Positions 6,763 through 15,855 are shown, numbered from the stretch's first letter. The stretch: 45,911 nucleotides of DNA from Armatimonadota bacterium (GCA_025060455.1 JANXBY010000071.1:1-45911), one strand, 5' to 3'. A program made the numbers and translations. The notes: generated from the letters alone by a model not told the origin.

Positions 6763-9759
6763 TCACTCGCCCCGTGCGGTGTACGGGCAGATGGCCGCGA
6801 ACGCGCAGTATCGACAGGCCCGGTACCAGTCGGGGGTGGCGGTGAAGTTCTGGCGCCGGATGCCCGTGGACACCCGGTCCACCACCTGCTCCACCTGCGC
6901 CACCCACTCCGGTTCCGGCCGCACCGCCCCCACCACCACTCCGTCCGGGCTCAGGAAGTGCAGCTCCATGCGATCCGGCAGCCGGCCGTGGACCTCGCGG
7001 TACGCGAGGGCGTACAGCTGAAGCTGCAGGCTCTCCCGGGCGCGGTCGTGCGCCTTCGTGGGCTCCCGGACGTCCGAGGTCTTGAAGTCCACGATGCACA
7101 CCTCGTGCTCGCGCACGTCCACCCGGTCCCACCGGCCCCGCACCCGGGTGTTCCCCCGAACGAACGAGAACGGTGCCTCCACCATGGTCGGCACCTGGCC
7201 GGAGGCCTCCTGGAACTCGAAGAACCGGCGCAGCACCTCCCGCCCCTCTTCCATCCGGCGCGCCTCATGCTCGGGGCTCAGGAACCCTTCGTTGATCCAC
7301 ACCCGTTCGAAGTGCGCCACCAGGTCGTCGAGGGTGACGGGATGGCGGCGCGCGCGCCGCCGGTGGTATTCCCGGAGCGCCTCGTGGATGGCGGTACCGT
7401 ACGCGACCCGGTGGTCCCGGGTGACTGGCACCCGCAGCACGTGCGCGTACTTGTACTTGAGAGGGCAGGTCTCGTAGTCGTCCAGCTGCCGGAACGACAG
7501 GGTGACCAACCCGTCGGGAGGCAGGATCCCCTCCAGCACCTCCGCAGCGGGCGCAGGCGCGTGGCGGTGGATCTGCTCCAGGGCGGAGGCACGGAAGGCG
7601 CCCTCCCGCACGGCCGGCCGGTCCAGGGCCTCCAGGACAAACCGGCTCACCTTGCGGGGCCGCGAGCCCCCGTAGTCGCGGGCGCTGGTGAAGTACAGCT
7701 CCCGCTTGGCCCGGGTCATGGCGACGTAGAACAGCCGTCGCTCTTCCTGAAGGTGGTGGTCGCCCGCAGGCAACACGTCCCGGATGAGGGCCTCCGGCAG
7801 CTCGACGGGGTCCGGACGGTGGCGCACCGGGAAGCGCTCGTTCACACACGACCCGATGAACACCACGGGGAACTCCAGGCCCTTCGCCTTGTGGACCGTC
7901 ATCACCTGTACCGCGTCCGCTTCGGGATCCAGCTCCTCCACGGGCGGGTCGTCCCCCGCGGCGATGAGCTGGTCGATGTACCGGACGAACTCCACCGCCC
8001 GGTCGTACTGCAGCAGGGGCGCGGCGCGCGCCACCAGGTCGAAGAACCGCGCCAGGTTTCGGACCCGCGCCTCGTCGGACGGATCTCCGGAGGTCGCCAG
8101 GCGCTGCACGTAGCCGGTGCGCTCCACCAGGTAGACGTACAGCACCCGGCCCGTGGGCTGCTCGGTGGCCAACTGCCGCATGGCGTCCAGGTCGTCCACC
8201 AACTTGGACAGGGCGGCCAGACTCTCCGGGTGCACCTCCGCCCGCAGGTCCTCGAACTCTCCCGCGTCCCCGCCGACCAGGCGGCGCACCACGGAGTCCA
8301 GGGAGCGGTTCTTGGCCTGAGCCGCCGCCAGGCAGCGGGACGCGTCCGTGGGGTTGACCCCGTACACGGGCGAGGTGGCGAGGAAGTACAGGCTGAGGCT
8401 GTCCCGGGGGTTGGCCAGGGCCCGCAGGAAGCTTAGCACCAGCCGGATCTCCTCGCGGTCGTACAGGCCCCGGGTCCCGGTGAACTGGAAGGGCACCCCG
8501 CGGAGGTTCAGGGCCCGGAGGAAAGGTTCCGCGTCCGCGTTGGACCGCACGAGGATGGCCACGTCTCGGTACCGCCATACCCCCTTCTCCACCCGCTCCG
8601 CGATGGTGCGGGCCACCGCGTCTGCCTCGGTGCTAAGCGAGTCGAAGTGGAGGTGCTGGGGCTCCGGACCCTCTGGGCTTTCTGCCACGAGGCGCTTGTC
8701 CACCCGCTCCCGCACCTCCAGCCGGTCCGGGTCATTGTGTCGGATCAGGCGGTAGGCGGCGTCCAGGATGGCCTGGCTGCTCCGGTAGTTGCGCAGGAGG
8801 ACCACACGCTCCGCGTCCGGGTAGGTCTGGGTGAAGTTCAAGAGGTTGCTCAGGGCGGCGCCGCGCCACTTGTAGATGGCCTGGTCGTCGTCGCCCACAG
8901 CGGTCACGTTGCGGTGGGGCGCCACCAGCAGCTTCACCAGCTCGAACTGGGCGTAGTTGGTGTCCTGGAACTCGTCCACCAGCACGTAGCGGAAGCGCTC
9001 CTGGTACCGGCGCAGGACCTGCGGATGCTCGCGGAACAGCTGCAGGGTGCGGGTGATGAGGTCTCCGAAGTCCAAAAGGCCGTGCTCCAGCAGCAGGCGC
9101 TGGTACGCCGCGTACGCCTCCGCCAGCTCCAGCTGCTGCTCTGCCTCCTCTGCCCCGTCCGGGTTCGCGGCCAGAGACTCCGCGTAGCGCCGGTAGTCCT
9201 CGGGGGAGACGTCCTCGTCCTTGGCGCGGCTGAACAGCTGCACCAGGGCCTGCAGGTGGCGCGTGGGATCCGCTAGGGGCCGGTACCGCCGCAGGGGCAT
9301 CTCGAAGAGGTGCTCCCGCAGGAAGAGCACCTGTTCCGCGCGGTTGAGGACCCGGAAGTCCGGGGGCAGGCCCAAGAGCAGCGCGTGGTCCCGCAGGACG
9401 CGATCCCCGAAGGCGTGGAAGGTGGAAATCCACACCTCCGTGTACCCGTACGGGACGAGCACGTCCACCCGCTCTTCCATCTCGCCCGCGGCCTTGTCGG
9501 TGAAGGTCAGGGCCAGGATCTCTTGAGGCCTGGCCCGCTTGGTGGCGATCAGGTACGCGATGCGGCGGGTAACCACGGAGGTCTTCCCGGTCCCTGCCCC
9601 CGCGATGATGAGCAGCGGGCCCGTGTCCCACTCCACCGCACGGCGCTGCTCGGGGTTCAGCCCCTCCAGGATCCGCTCCGCAGGCGAAGGCGGGGCGGGC
9701 TCGTCCAGGGCCAGGGGCAGCTGGACGAGGGGTCCGTCGGAGGAGCGCGACGGTCTCAC
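6763..9759 (-). CDS. UvrD-type helicase fused to a Cas4/AddB-like Fe-S nuclease
   Basis: The 998-residue protein is an SF1A 3'-5' helicase with a C-terminal PD-(D/E)XK nuclease. Helicase signs are the Q motif NPEQRRAVEW, Walker A AGAGTGKT (53-60), DEFQDTNYAQ, GDDDQAIYKWRGA, LLRNYRSS and MTVHKAKGLEFPVVF. The nuclease (roughly the last 260 residues) shows YGTAIHEALREYH, GRWDRVDV, the catalytic IVDFKTSD and the Q-Y motif LQLYALAY. A cysteine in YETCPLKYKY together with CRYCAFAAIC near the C-terminus could hold a 4Fe-4S cluster, as in AddB and Cas4. A helicase with all four cysteines and the nuclease core in one chain can act as a single-subunit end-resection enzyme. The GTG start at 9759 overlaps the recX stop (GTGA). 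Confidence 0.9.
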   Translation of the reverse strand: MRPSRSSDGPLVQLPLALDEPAPPSPAERILEGLNPEQRRAVEWDTGPLLIIAGAGTGKTSVVTRRIAYLIATKRARPQEILALTFTDKAAGEMEERVDVLVPYGYTEVWISTFHAFGDRVLRDHALLLGLPPDFRVLNRAEQVLFLREHLFEMPLRRYRPLADPTRHLQALVQLFSRAKDEDVSPEDYRRYAESLAANPDGAEEAEQQLELAEAYAAYQRLLLEHGLLDFGDLITRTLQLFREHPQVLRRYQERFRYVLVDEFQDTNYAQFELVKLLVAPHRNVTAVGDDDQAIYKWRGAALSNLLNFTQTYPDAERVVLLRNYRSSQAILDAAYRLIRHNDPDRLEVRERVDKRLVAESPEGPEPQHLHFDSLSTEADAVARTIAERVEKGVWRYRDVAILVRSNADAEPFLRALNLRGVPFQFTGTRGLYDREEIRLVLSFLRALANPRDSLSLYFLATSPVYGVNPTDASRCLAAAQAKNRSLDSVVRRLVGGDAGEFEDLRAEVHPESLAALSKLVDDLDAMRQLATEQPTGRVLYVYLVERTGYVQRLATSGDPSDEARVRNLARFFDLVARAAPLLQYDRAVEFVRYIDQLIAAGDDPPVEELDPEADAVQVMTVHKAKGLEFPVVFIGSCVNERFPVRHRPDPVELPEALIRDVLPAGDHHLQEERRLFYVAMTRAKRELYFTSARDYGGSRPRKVSRFVLEALDRPAVREGAFRASALEQIHRHAPAPAAEVLEGILPPDGLVTLSFRQLDDYETCPLKYKYAHVLRVPVTRDHRVAYGTAIHEALREYHRRRARRHPVTLDDLVAHFERVWINEGFLSPEHEARRMEEGREVLRRFFEFQEASGQVPTMVEAPFSFVRGNTRVRGRWDRVDVREHEVCIVDFKTSDVREPTKAHDRARESLQLQLYALAYREVHGRLPDRMELHFLSPDGVVVGAVRPEPEWVAQVEQVVDRVSTGIRRQNFTATPDWYRACRYCAFAAICPYTARGE

Positions 9760-10403
9760 AGGGCTTCCTCCCCTTCCGGTGAGGGCACCCTGCCCAGCCC
9801 AACGGCCCGCAGGGCCTTGGCCACCACGGTGGGGCCGAACCCCCGCCGCGCCAGGTAAGCTGCCAGTCTGCGGGCCGCCACCTCCGGAGCCTGCCCCGCG
9901 TAGGCTGCCACGCGCCGCCGCGCGACCTGCACCGCCAGCGACTCCTCGTCCCGGGAGGCGCGCTCGAGGGCTCTGTGCACCAGCTCCCGTGCCACGCCTT
10001 TCTTGAGCAGCTCGTGCCGCAGGCGGGCCTCTCCCAGGCCCCGGGACTCCCTTCGGGCTTGGACCCACTCCAACGCGAACCGCGCGTCGTCCACCAAGCC
10101 GGCCTGCTGGAGTTCGGCCAGCACCTGGCCGACCATCTGATCGTCCGCGTCCCTGCGCAGCCGATTGGCCAGCTCCCGCGCGGACCGGGCCCTCAACGAG
10201 AGCAGACGCAGGGCGCGGCGGCGGAGGCGGCGCAGCTGTCCCTGGCGCTCGAGCTCCTGCAACACCTGGGGCTCGACGGGACCCGGGACGTCCACCCCGA
10301 CCCGCTCCCACGCCTCCGCGGGCACCAGCAGCGTCCGGCCGTCATCCAGCCGGACCTGGACTTCGCCGCCCCGGCGCGGGCGAAGGGCCACCACCTGCCG
10401 CAT
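9756..10403 (-). CDS. recX: regulatory protein RecX
   Basis: RecX binds RecA filaments and modulates recombinase activity. The 215-residue protein has the family's three-helix repeats: ALRLLSLRARSARELANRL, the DDARFALEWVQARRESRGLG core followed by LRHELLKKGV, and a C-terminal AAYLARRGFG repeat. The N-terminal 60 residues are an extra beta-rich region also seen in many Gram-positive RecX proteins. recA lies 16 kb away in this window, so the usual recA-recX linkage is broken. recX is instead coupled by a 4-base overlap to the helicase-nuclease. Confidence 0.88.
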   Translation of the reverse strand: MRQVVALRPRRGGEVQVRLDDGRTLLVPAEAWERVGVDVPGPVEPQVLQELERQGQLRRLRRRALRLLSLRARSARELANRLRRDADDQMVGQVLAELQQAGLVDDARFALEWVQARRESRGLGEARLRHELLKKGVARELVHRALERASRDEESLAVQVARRRVAAYAGQAPEVAARRLAAYLARRGFGPTVVAKALRAVGLGRVPSPEGEEAL

Positions 10404-10456
10404 TTGTGGCCTATGCTAGCAAACGCCCGTTCGGACCTCAACCCGCCGGTGGCCCG

Positions 10457-11437
10457 TCAGCCCTCGAACCCTGTGAGCAGCAGTACCTTGCCGGTAGTCT
10501 GTCGGCCCTCCAGGGCTCGGTGGGCGTCCGCCGCCTGAGAAAGAGGAAGGGCGCGGTCGATTCGCAGCTTGAGCTCGCCCGTGCGCACCCAACCCAGGAC
10601 GTCCCCGGCCCTCCACAGCAGCTCCTCGCGGGTGGTGGTGTAGTGCCACAGGACCGGGCGCGTGAGGAACAGGGAACCCTTCTGGGCCAGCACCTGAGGG
10701 TCGAGGGGAGGCACAGGCCCGCTGGACTGCCCGTACAGCACCAGCATTCCCCGCAGCGCCAAGCAGTTCAGGCTCTTGTCGAAGGTGTCCTTGCCCACCG
10801 AGTCGTACACCACCTGCAGCTTGCGTCCCTCCGTGATCCGCAGCACCTCCGCCTCGAAGTCCTGCTGGGTGTACAGGATCACGTGGTCCGCGCCGGCTTC
10901 CCGGGCCAGCTGGGCTTTCTCCTCCGTGGACACGGTACCGATCACCGTCGCCCCTCGGCGCTTGGCCATCTGGATCAACAGCAGTCCCACACCTCCCGCC
11001 GCCGCGTGCACCAGGCAGGTGTCGCCGGGTTTGAGGGGGTAGGTGGTGGTCACCAGGTAGTGGGCCGTCATGCCCTGCAGCATGGCCGCGGCCGCCTGCT
11101 GGTAGGTGACGCCTTCAGGGATCGGCACCAGCCGGTGGGCGGGGACCACCACGTACTCCGCATATGACCCGAGGACGTTGGAGTAGGCCACCCGGTCTCC
11201 GGGCTTGACCTCCGTCACGCCTGGGCCTACTGCCTCCACCACGCCCGCACCCTCCTGCCCCAGGGCGCTGGGAAGCTCGATCCTGTACAGCCCCTTGCGC
11301 TGGTAGATGTCGATGAAATTCACCCCGCACGCCACCAGCCGCACCAGGGCCTGGCCCTCGCCCGGCGTCGGGGTGGGCACCTCCTCGTAGCGAAGCACCT
11401 CGGGACCGCCGTGCTCGTGGATCCGGACCGCGTACAT
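10457..11437 (-). CDS. qor: zinc-independent NADPH:quinone oxidoreductase
   Basis: The 326-residue protein belongs to the medium-chain dehydrogenase family, QOR branch. It has an N-terminal GroES-like domain (YAVRIHEHGGPEVLRYEEV, then GVNFIDIYQRKGLY) and a Rossmann domain with AAAGGVGLLLIQMAK for NADPH. The zinc ligands of alcohol dehydrogenases are absent. It reduces quinones or other enone-type compounds in the cytoplasm. A GGAGGAGG ribosome site lies 3 bases before the ATG. It is the first gene of the leftward run and diverges from the PPOX gene. A TACAAT hexamer on the minus strand (11469-11474) is a good -10 candidate. Confidence 0.92.
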   Translation of the reverse strand: MYAVRIHEHGGPEVLRYEEVPTPTPGEGQALVRLVACGVNFIDIYQRKGLYRIELPSALGQEGAGVVEAVGPGVTEVKPGDRVAYSNVLGSYAEYVVVPAHRLVPIPEGVTYQQAAAAMLQGMTAHYLVTTTYPLKPGDTCLVHAAAGGVGLLLIQMAKRRGATVIGTVSTEEKAQLAREAGADHVILYTQQDFEAEVLRITEGRKLQVVYDSVGKDTFDKSLNCLALRGMLVLYGQSSGPVPPLDPQVLAQKGSLFLTRPVLWHYTTTREELLWRAGDVLGWVRTGELKLRIDRALPLSQAADAHRALEGRQTTGKVLLLTGFEG

Positions 11438-11468
11438 GTCCTCCTCCCGCCGTGGAAATCACGCCGCT

Positions 11469-11474
11469 ATTGTA
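11469..11474 (-). promoter_or_regulatory. candidate -10 element for the quinone oxidoreductase gene
   Basis: The minus strand reads TACAAT 31 bases before the ATG at 11437, within a local AT-rich patch in otherwise GC-rich DNA. No convincing TTGACA lies 16-18 bases upstream, so only the -10 is supported. The plus strand of the same patch contains TACACT (11473-11478), which could serve the divergent PPOX gene. Confidence 0.4.
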
Positions 11475-11508
11475 CACTCCGAGCTTGGACGGACCTGGGA
11501 GGCGCCCC

Positions 11509-11904
11509 GTGACCTTGGACAGCCGGTTGGTGGCGTTCCTGCAGGAGCCCCACGTGGCAGTGCCGGCCACGCGGTTTCCCTCTGGGCGGCTGCAGGCGAC
11601 TCCCGTGTGGTACCTGTACGAGGACGGGCGGTTCCTGGTGAACACGCGACGCGACCGGGTCAAACTCCGGAACATGCAGCGGGATCCCCGGGTGGCCCTG
11701 GTCGTCCTGGACGACGACCCCTACCGCTACGTCCACGTGCAAGGGCAGGTGGTGGAGTTCGACCCGGCCGGCGGGGCGCATGACATTGACCGGCTGTCCC
11801 TGCGCTACCTGGGCCGGCCGTGGACGTACCCGCCCGGGGACGCTCCTGAGCTCCGGGTGAGCGTGTTCATCGCCCCGGACCGGGTGAGTTGCTTCGGGTT
11901 CTGA
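11509..11904 (+). CDS. PPOX-class (pyridoxamine phosphate oxidase-like) flavin/F420 protein
   Basis: This is a small split-barrel protein of about 131 residues. It shows the typical strand pattern: AFLQEPHVAVPATRFPSG, TPVWYLYEDGRFLVNT, RDRVKLRNMQRDPRVALVV and YVHVQGQVVE. Proteins of this type bind FMN or deazaflavin F420 and reduce or oxidise unidentified substrates; several belong to F420-dependent families. The GTG at 11509 is chosen because GGGAGG lies 7 bases upstream. An in-frame ATG at 11452 would put the start inside the divergent promoter. The substrate cannot be predicted. Confidence 0.8.
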   Translation: MTLDSRLVAFLQEPHVAVPATRFPSGRLQATPVWYLYEDGRFLVNTRRDRVKLRNMQRDPRVALVVLDDDPYRYVHVQGQVVEFDPAGGAHDIDRLSLRYLGRPWTYPPGDAPELRVSVFIAPDRVSCFGF

Positions 11905-11911
11905 GCGGACG

Positions 11912-12541
11912 CTACATTAGGGCCCGGATCGCCCGCCCGGCCACGGCCAGCCCGCTTGCCACCAGCAGCCAACCCGAGGCCCGCGCCAGCTTCCGCTGGC
12001 CGGAGCTACCCAGCCGCCGGCTGCCGACCGCCACGGCCCACGCGAGGGCCGCCTTGCAACCCACCAGCAGCCCGAAGAACGGCAGGAGAAAGGCCAGCAC
12101 GGCGACGGGAGACCGTTCCCAGGCCTGCCGCACGATGGGGCTTCCCACGGTGGACCAGAAAACGTAAGGGCTCGGGTTTAGAAGGTTGGCGACCACCGCG
12201 CGCTGGAGGTAACCGAGGCGGCCCGGGGAGCGCGCCTCAGCTAGGTGGGTGGCGCCCCGGAGGGCCCGCAACCCCAGGGTCACCAGGTAGGCACCGCCCC
12301 CCGCAGCCAAAACGGCCACTGCTTCGGGCGGCACCGACCGCAACGCCCACAGCGCCAGTACCAGAATGGGCCCGTCCGTCACCAGGGGTGCGCACGCGGC
12401 CTGCACGCCGGCCTTCAGACCACGTTCCGCCGCCAGGGCCAACACCAACGCCGTCATAGGCCCTGGCGTGAGCCCGGCGCCCAGCCCCAGGCTCACACCC
12501 AGCAGCAGGTCTTCCACCACCTCTGCGCCCACAGGACCCAT
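11912..12541 (-). CDS. LysE/RhtB-family exporter
   Basis: The 209-residue membrane protein has about six hydrophobic segments and the family signature GLGAGLTPGPMTALVLALA near the N-terminus, plus NLLNPSPYVFWST in the middle. LysE-type proteins export basic amino acids, homoserine/threonine or other small metabolites across the inner membrane. The ATG at 12541 is chosen; longer frames would run into the promoter of the divergent GntR gene. Its 3' end faces the PPOX gene 7 bases away, so the two are convergent. The substrate is unknown. Confidence 0.85.
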   Translation of the reverse strand: MGPVGAEVVEDLLLGVSLGLGAGLTPGPMTALVLALAAERGLKAGVQAACAPLVTDGPILVLALWALRSVPPEAVAVLAAGGGAYLVTLGLRALRGATHLAEARSPGRLGYLQRAVVANLLNPSPYVFWSTVGSPIVRQAWERSPVAVLAFLLPFFGLLVGCKAALAWAVAVGSRRLGSSGQRKLARASGWLLVASGLAVAGRAIRALM

Positions 12542-12572
12542 GGTAGTGGGCACCGCAACGTCCACCCCCCGC

Positions 12573-12606
12573 TTGACAGACAGCCGGCGACGTGGCAGGT
12601 TAGGCA
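12573..12606 (+). promoter_or_regulatory. candidate promoter and operator region of the GntR/oxalate operon
   Basis: A perfect TTGACA (12573-12578) is followed after 17 bases by a weak -10-like CAGGTT (12596-12601); TAGGCA (12601-12606) is an alternative. Just downstream, CCGAT (12614-12618) and ATCGG (12629-12633) form an inverted repeat with a 10-base centre, immediately before the GTG of the GntR gene. This would be well placed for autoregulation. The -10 match is poor and the operator is inferred from symmetry only. Confidence 0.45.
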
Positions 12607-12641
12607 CGAAGAACCGATCATCAGACCAATCGGGGAGTCTG

Positions 12642-13373
12642 GTGCCCTCCGCCGCGCTGGAACCGATCCGCCGCACGCGGGTCTATGAGCAGGTCGCGGC
12701 CCGCATCCAGCAGCTCATCCTCGACGGAGAGCTGCGGCCCGGCGACCGGCTGCCCACGGAGCGAGAGCTGGCGGAGCGCTTCCAGGTGAGCCGCAGCTCG
12801 GTGCGGGACGCCATCCGGGTGCTGGAGCTCATGGGCCTGGTGGAACCCCGACAGGGCGAGGGCACGGTGGTGCGGGACCTGAGCCCCGACGCGGTGGTCA
12901 CTCCTCTCGCCTCCCTCCTCGTCCGGAGCCGGGACCTGCTGGCAGACCTCCTGGACGTCCGCAAGATGATCGAACCGCACCTGGCGGCCCGGGCTGCCGT
13001 CCACGCCACCGAGCAAGACGTCCAGCGCCTGGAGGCCATCCTGGAGCGTCAGCGGGTGAAGGCCGCCGCGGGCGAGCTGGCGGTGGAGGAGGACTCGGAG
13101 TTCCACTACACCATCGCCACCGCCGCCCGTAACCAGGTCATCCTGCGGATCCTGGACGTCCTCATGGACCTGTTGAAGACCAGCCGGGAGCGGTCGCTGC
13201 AGGTCCCAGGTCGTCTCCAGAGGTCCCTGGAGGGGCACGCGCGGATTCTGGAGGCGATCCGGCGGCGGGACCCGGCCTCCGCGGAGGTGGCCATGCGGCG
13301 CCACCTGGAGGAGATCGAACAAGTCCTTGGGCAGGCCGTGTCCCGGAAGCGGCCGGCAGCCCGGGGGAGGTGA
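12642..13373 (+). CDS. GntR-family (FadR/FCD-type) transcriptional regulator
   Basis: The 243-residue protein has an N-terminal winged helix-turn-helix (about residues 10-80: YEQVAARIQQLILDGELRPGD, LPTERELAERFQVSRSSVRDAIRVLE). The all-helical FCD ligand domain follows. Metal/ligand residues are recognisable in EFHYTIATAARN, EGHARILEAI and MRRHLEEI. FCD regulators typically sense small organic acids. The GTG at 12642 follows GGGGAG by 4 bases. It is directly upstream of the oxidoreductase genes on the same strand (58-base gap, no promoter seen), so it most likely controls that operon in response to its substrate. This is inference from context. Confidence 0.9.
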   Translation: MPSAALEPIRRTRVYEQVAARIQQLILDGELRPGDRLPTERELAERFQVSRSSVRDAIRVLELMGLVEPRQGEGTVVRDLSPDAVVTPLASLLVRSRDLLADLLDVRKMIEPHLAARAAVHATEQDVQRLEAILERQRVKAAAGELAVEEDSEFHYTIATAARNQVILRILDVLMDLLKTSRERSLQVPGRLQRSLEGHARILEAIRRRDPASAEVAMRRHLEEIEQVLGQAVSRKRPAARGR

Positions 13374-13431
13374 GCCGGACGAGACGGGATCCTGGGCGGT
13401 GCCAATCCTCGAGCAAAAAGGAGGACCACGG

Positions 13432-14610
13432 ATGATCAAGCGGGTCGAGATCAACTACCGGGGGATCTTCCAGAAGAACCTCGCGAAGAAGATCGGGGGC
13501 GACATCGTGATGATCGCCGCCCGCATGGGCCAGGTGGGATTCTCCAACGGCCGCTACAGCGACGCCCCCGAGCGGAACGGCATCCCCTGCAAGTACTTCG
13601 CCTTCGTGTCCCCGGACCTCTCGGAGGAAGAGCTGGAGGCGGAGTGCGGGGCGAAGCTGGACATCGACGAGGCCAACATCTCCGTGGTGCTGGACGACAC
13701 CATGGTCAAGGGCGTGGAGCCGTGGGCGTGGCACGGTGTCCGGCCCATCAACGAGAAGGTGGTGCCCTACGGGCACATGCTGATCGTGTCCCGCCGGCGG
13801 CCGGAGGAGCTGGTTCGCTTCATGGCGCGCAAGCCCTACCCCTACTACCTGGCCCTCCTGGAGGGGGACGCCAGCTTCGCCGGGCTGTGGGTGTACCGGG
13901 ACGACCTGACGCACGAGCGGGTCCTGGGTGCCATCGCAGCCCTGGACCCGCAGCTCCTGAGCATTGAGGCGGTGAAGGGCTACCTCTGGGACAAGACCCA
14001 CGAGGAGCACCGGGTGGAGGCGGCGCAGAAGGCCTTCGAGTCCGTCCGCCACAACATCCACGAGGTGACCCCCCTGCAGGGCATCGACTGGCCGTACGAG
14101 ATCCCGAAGCTGCCAAAGTGGCATGAGTTCTCGGAGGGCGTGGTGGTGAAGGCCGTGCCCCGGGAGTTCCACCTGGGGCCCAAGGGCCAGTCCCGCAACC
14201 AGCTGTTCAAGCGCGGGACCACCAAGTCCCAGCGTCCCGTGGTGCGGTTCGACCTGTGCACCAAGTGCACCCTGTGCTGGCTGGAGTGCCCGGACCAGTG
14301 CTTCGACCCGACCCCGGACGGGTACTACGACATCGACTACGAGTACTGCGTGGGCTGCGGCAAGTGCGCGGAGGTCTGCCCCGTGCAGGAGTGCATCGTG
14401 ATGGTGGACGAGCTGGCCTTCGAGGACAACCGCAGCCCCTGGGAGCACTGGAAGCGTGACCCCGAGGGCTACGTCCGGTGGGCGGAGGAGAAGAAGGGCA
14501 AGCACCGGGTGCTGCCCAACGTGGTGACCGGGACCGGCGAACGGGTGGTGGAAGTGGAGCCGGTCCCTGTGGGGGGCAAGCCCAAGCCGGCCGCCCGGGC
14601 GGGCGCCTAA
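13432..14610 (+). CDS. oxalate oxidoreductase-like gamma-delta fused subunit (two 4Fe-4S ferredoxin domain)
   Basis: This is the electron-transfer subunit of a 2-oxoacid:ferredoxin oxidoreductase. Residues about 1-210 form a divergent gamma domain (FSNGRYSDAPERNGIPCKYF, VVLDDTMVKGVE). It lacks the usual glycine-rich GRGGQG start of pyruvate oxidoreductase gamma subunits. Residues about 265-330 are a bacterial ferredoxin domain with two CxxCxxCxxxCP clusters (CTKCTLCWLECP and CVGCGKCAEVCP). A 50-residue tail follows. A gamma-delta fusion in the order delta-alpha-beta is the arrangement I recall for the Moorella oxalate oxidoreductase. AAGGAGG lies 7 bases before the ATG. It is first of three genes, 21 bases before the alpha gene. 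Confidence 0.85.
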   Translation: MIKRVEINYRGIFQKNLAKKIGGDIVMIAARMGQVGFSNGRYSDAPERNGIPCKYFAFVSPDLSEEELEAECGAKLDIDEANISVVLDDTMVKGVEPWAWHGVRPINEKVVPYGHMLIVSRRRPEELVRFMARKPYPYYLALLEGDASFAGLWVYRDDLTHERVLGAIAALDPQLLSIEAVKGYLWDKTHEEHRVEAAQKAFESVRHNIHEVTPLQGIDWPYEIPKLPKWHEFSEGVVVKAVPREFHLGPKGQSRNQLFKRGTTKSQRPVVRFDLCTKCTLCWLECPDQCFDPTPDGYYDIDYEYCVGCGKCAEVCPVQECIVMVDELAFEDNRSPWEHWKRDPEGYVRWAEEKKGKHRVLPNVVTGTGERVVEVEPVPVGGKPKPAARAGA

Positions 14611-14631
14611 CGGTCGAAAGGAGGGTCGAGG

Positions 14632-15855
14632 ATGGCTGTCGCTCAACCTGTCGGGGTGTACGAACGGGAGGACCTGCTGACCGGTTGCCAGGCGGTGGCG
14701 GAGGGGATCCGGCTGGCCAACGTGGACGTCATCTCCGCCTACCCCATCCGTCCGTACACGGAGGTCATGGACGCGATCTCCAAGATCATCGCGGACGGAA
14801 AGCTGGTCGCCGAGTACATCGTGGCGGACAGCGAGCACTCCCAGTTCGAGATCGTGAAGCACGCGGCGTCTGTCGGCGCGCGGGCCTTCGCGGGGTCCAG
14901 TGGAACCGGCTGGATGTACGGGTTCGAAGCCCTGGTGGTGACCGCCACCGACCGCCTGCCGGTGCTGTTCCTGGTGGGAAACCGGGCCCTGGACGACCCC
15001 GGGGCGTTCGGCGTGGAGCACAACGACGCCCTGGCCATCCGGGACATGGGCTGGCTGCTGTGCTGGGTGGCCACCGCCCAGGAGGCCCTGGAGCACGTGC
15101 TGCTGGGATACCGGATCGCGGAGGACAAGCGGGTGATGATGCCCATGGCACTGGCCATGGACGGCGCCTTCCTCACCCACTCCCAGCACATCGTGCGCAT
15201 CCCCTCCCAGGAGGCGGTGAACCGGTTCCTGCCGCCCTTCGACCTGGCGGAGCGGCGCTTGCACCCGGACAACCCCGTGTCCATCGCCCCCCAGGTGAAC
15301 GAGGACTGGGTGATGGAGATCCGCCGGCAGAACTGGGAGGCGGCGCGGCGGGCGCGCGGGGTCATCGTCCAGGCCTACGAGGAGTTCAACCAGGTCTTCG
15401 GGGAGCGGTACAAGCCCCCATACTACTTTGAGGAGTTCATGACGGACGACGCCGAGGTGGTGTTGATCGGCATGGGGACGGTGGCCATGCCCGCCCGGAC
15501 CGCCGTGCGCCGGCTCCGGGAGCAGGGGCACCGGGTGGGATACGTCAACCTGCGGTGGTTCCGGCCCTTCCCGTCCGTGGAACTGCGGGAGTCCCTCCGG
15601 CGATTCAAGGCGGTGGGGGTCGTCGACCGGGACTTCGCCCACGGCTCCCCGGACGACGGCGGGGTGCTGCTGCACGAGATCCGGTCGTGTCTGTACCCCG
15701 CAAGGGAGCGGCCGGCGGTCGTGAACTTCATCACGGGACTCGGAGGCCGGGACGTCTCCATCCAGGACGCCATCCGGATGTTCGAGATCACCCAGGAGGC
15801 GGCCCGGAAGGAGCGCCTGGACGGGTTCGTCACCTGGGTGGGCGTGCGCGAGTGA
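14632..15855 (+). CDS. oxalate oxidoreductase-like alpha subunit
   Basis: The 407-residue protein is the alpha subunit (domains I and II) that lines the active site and helps bind thiamine pyrophosphate. Where pyruvate oxidoreductases have YPITPS, this protein has AYPIRPYT, with Arg40. Further on are Glu68, Arg118, Asp121 and Phe126 in LVGNRALDDPGAFG. From memory, Moorella oxalate oxidoreductase uses Arg31 and Arg109 to bind oxalate and Asp112/Phe117 in its switch loop, with Glu59 as the cofactor-activating Glu. Every one of these is offset by exactly nine residues here. This strongly favours oxalate, or a very similar dicarboxyl substrate, over pyruvate. AGGAGGG precedes the ATG. Confidence 0.88.
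   Translation: MAVAQPVGVYEREDLLTGCQAVAEGIRLANVDVISAYPIRPYTEVMDAISKIIADGKLVAEYIVADSEHSQFEIVKHAASVGARAFAGSSGTGWMYGFEALVVTATDRLPVLFLVGNRALDDPGAFGVEHNDALAIRDMGWLLCWVATAQEALEHVLLGYRIAEDKRVMMPMALAMDGAFLTHSQHIVRIPSQEAVNRFLPPFDLAERRLHPDNPVSIAPQVNEDWVMEIRRQNWEAARRARGVIVQAYEEFNQVFGERYKPPYYFEEFMTDDAEVVLIGMGTVAMPARTAVRRLREQGHRVGYVNLRWFRPFPSVELRESLRRFKAVGVVDRDFAHGSPDDGGVLLHEIRSCLYPARERPAVVNFITGLGGRDVSIQDAIRMFEITQEAARKERLDGFVTWVGVRE

Noticed and set aside
13162-15675. An 837-codon open frame on the minus strand across the oxidoreductase genes
   Set aside because: It is the antisense shadow of GC-rich codons: low-complexity His/Gly/Arg/Pro-rich translation, no motifs, no ribosome site, and the plus-strand genes are certain.
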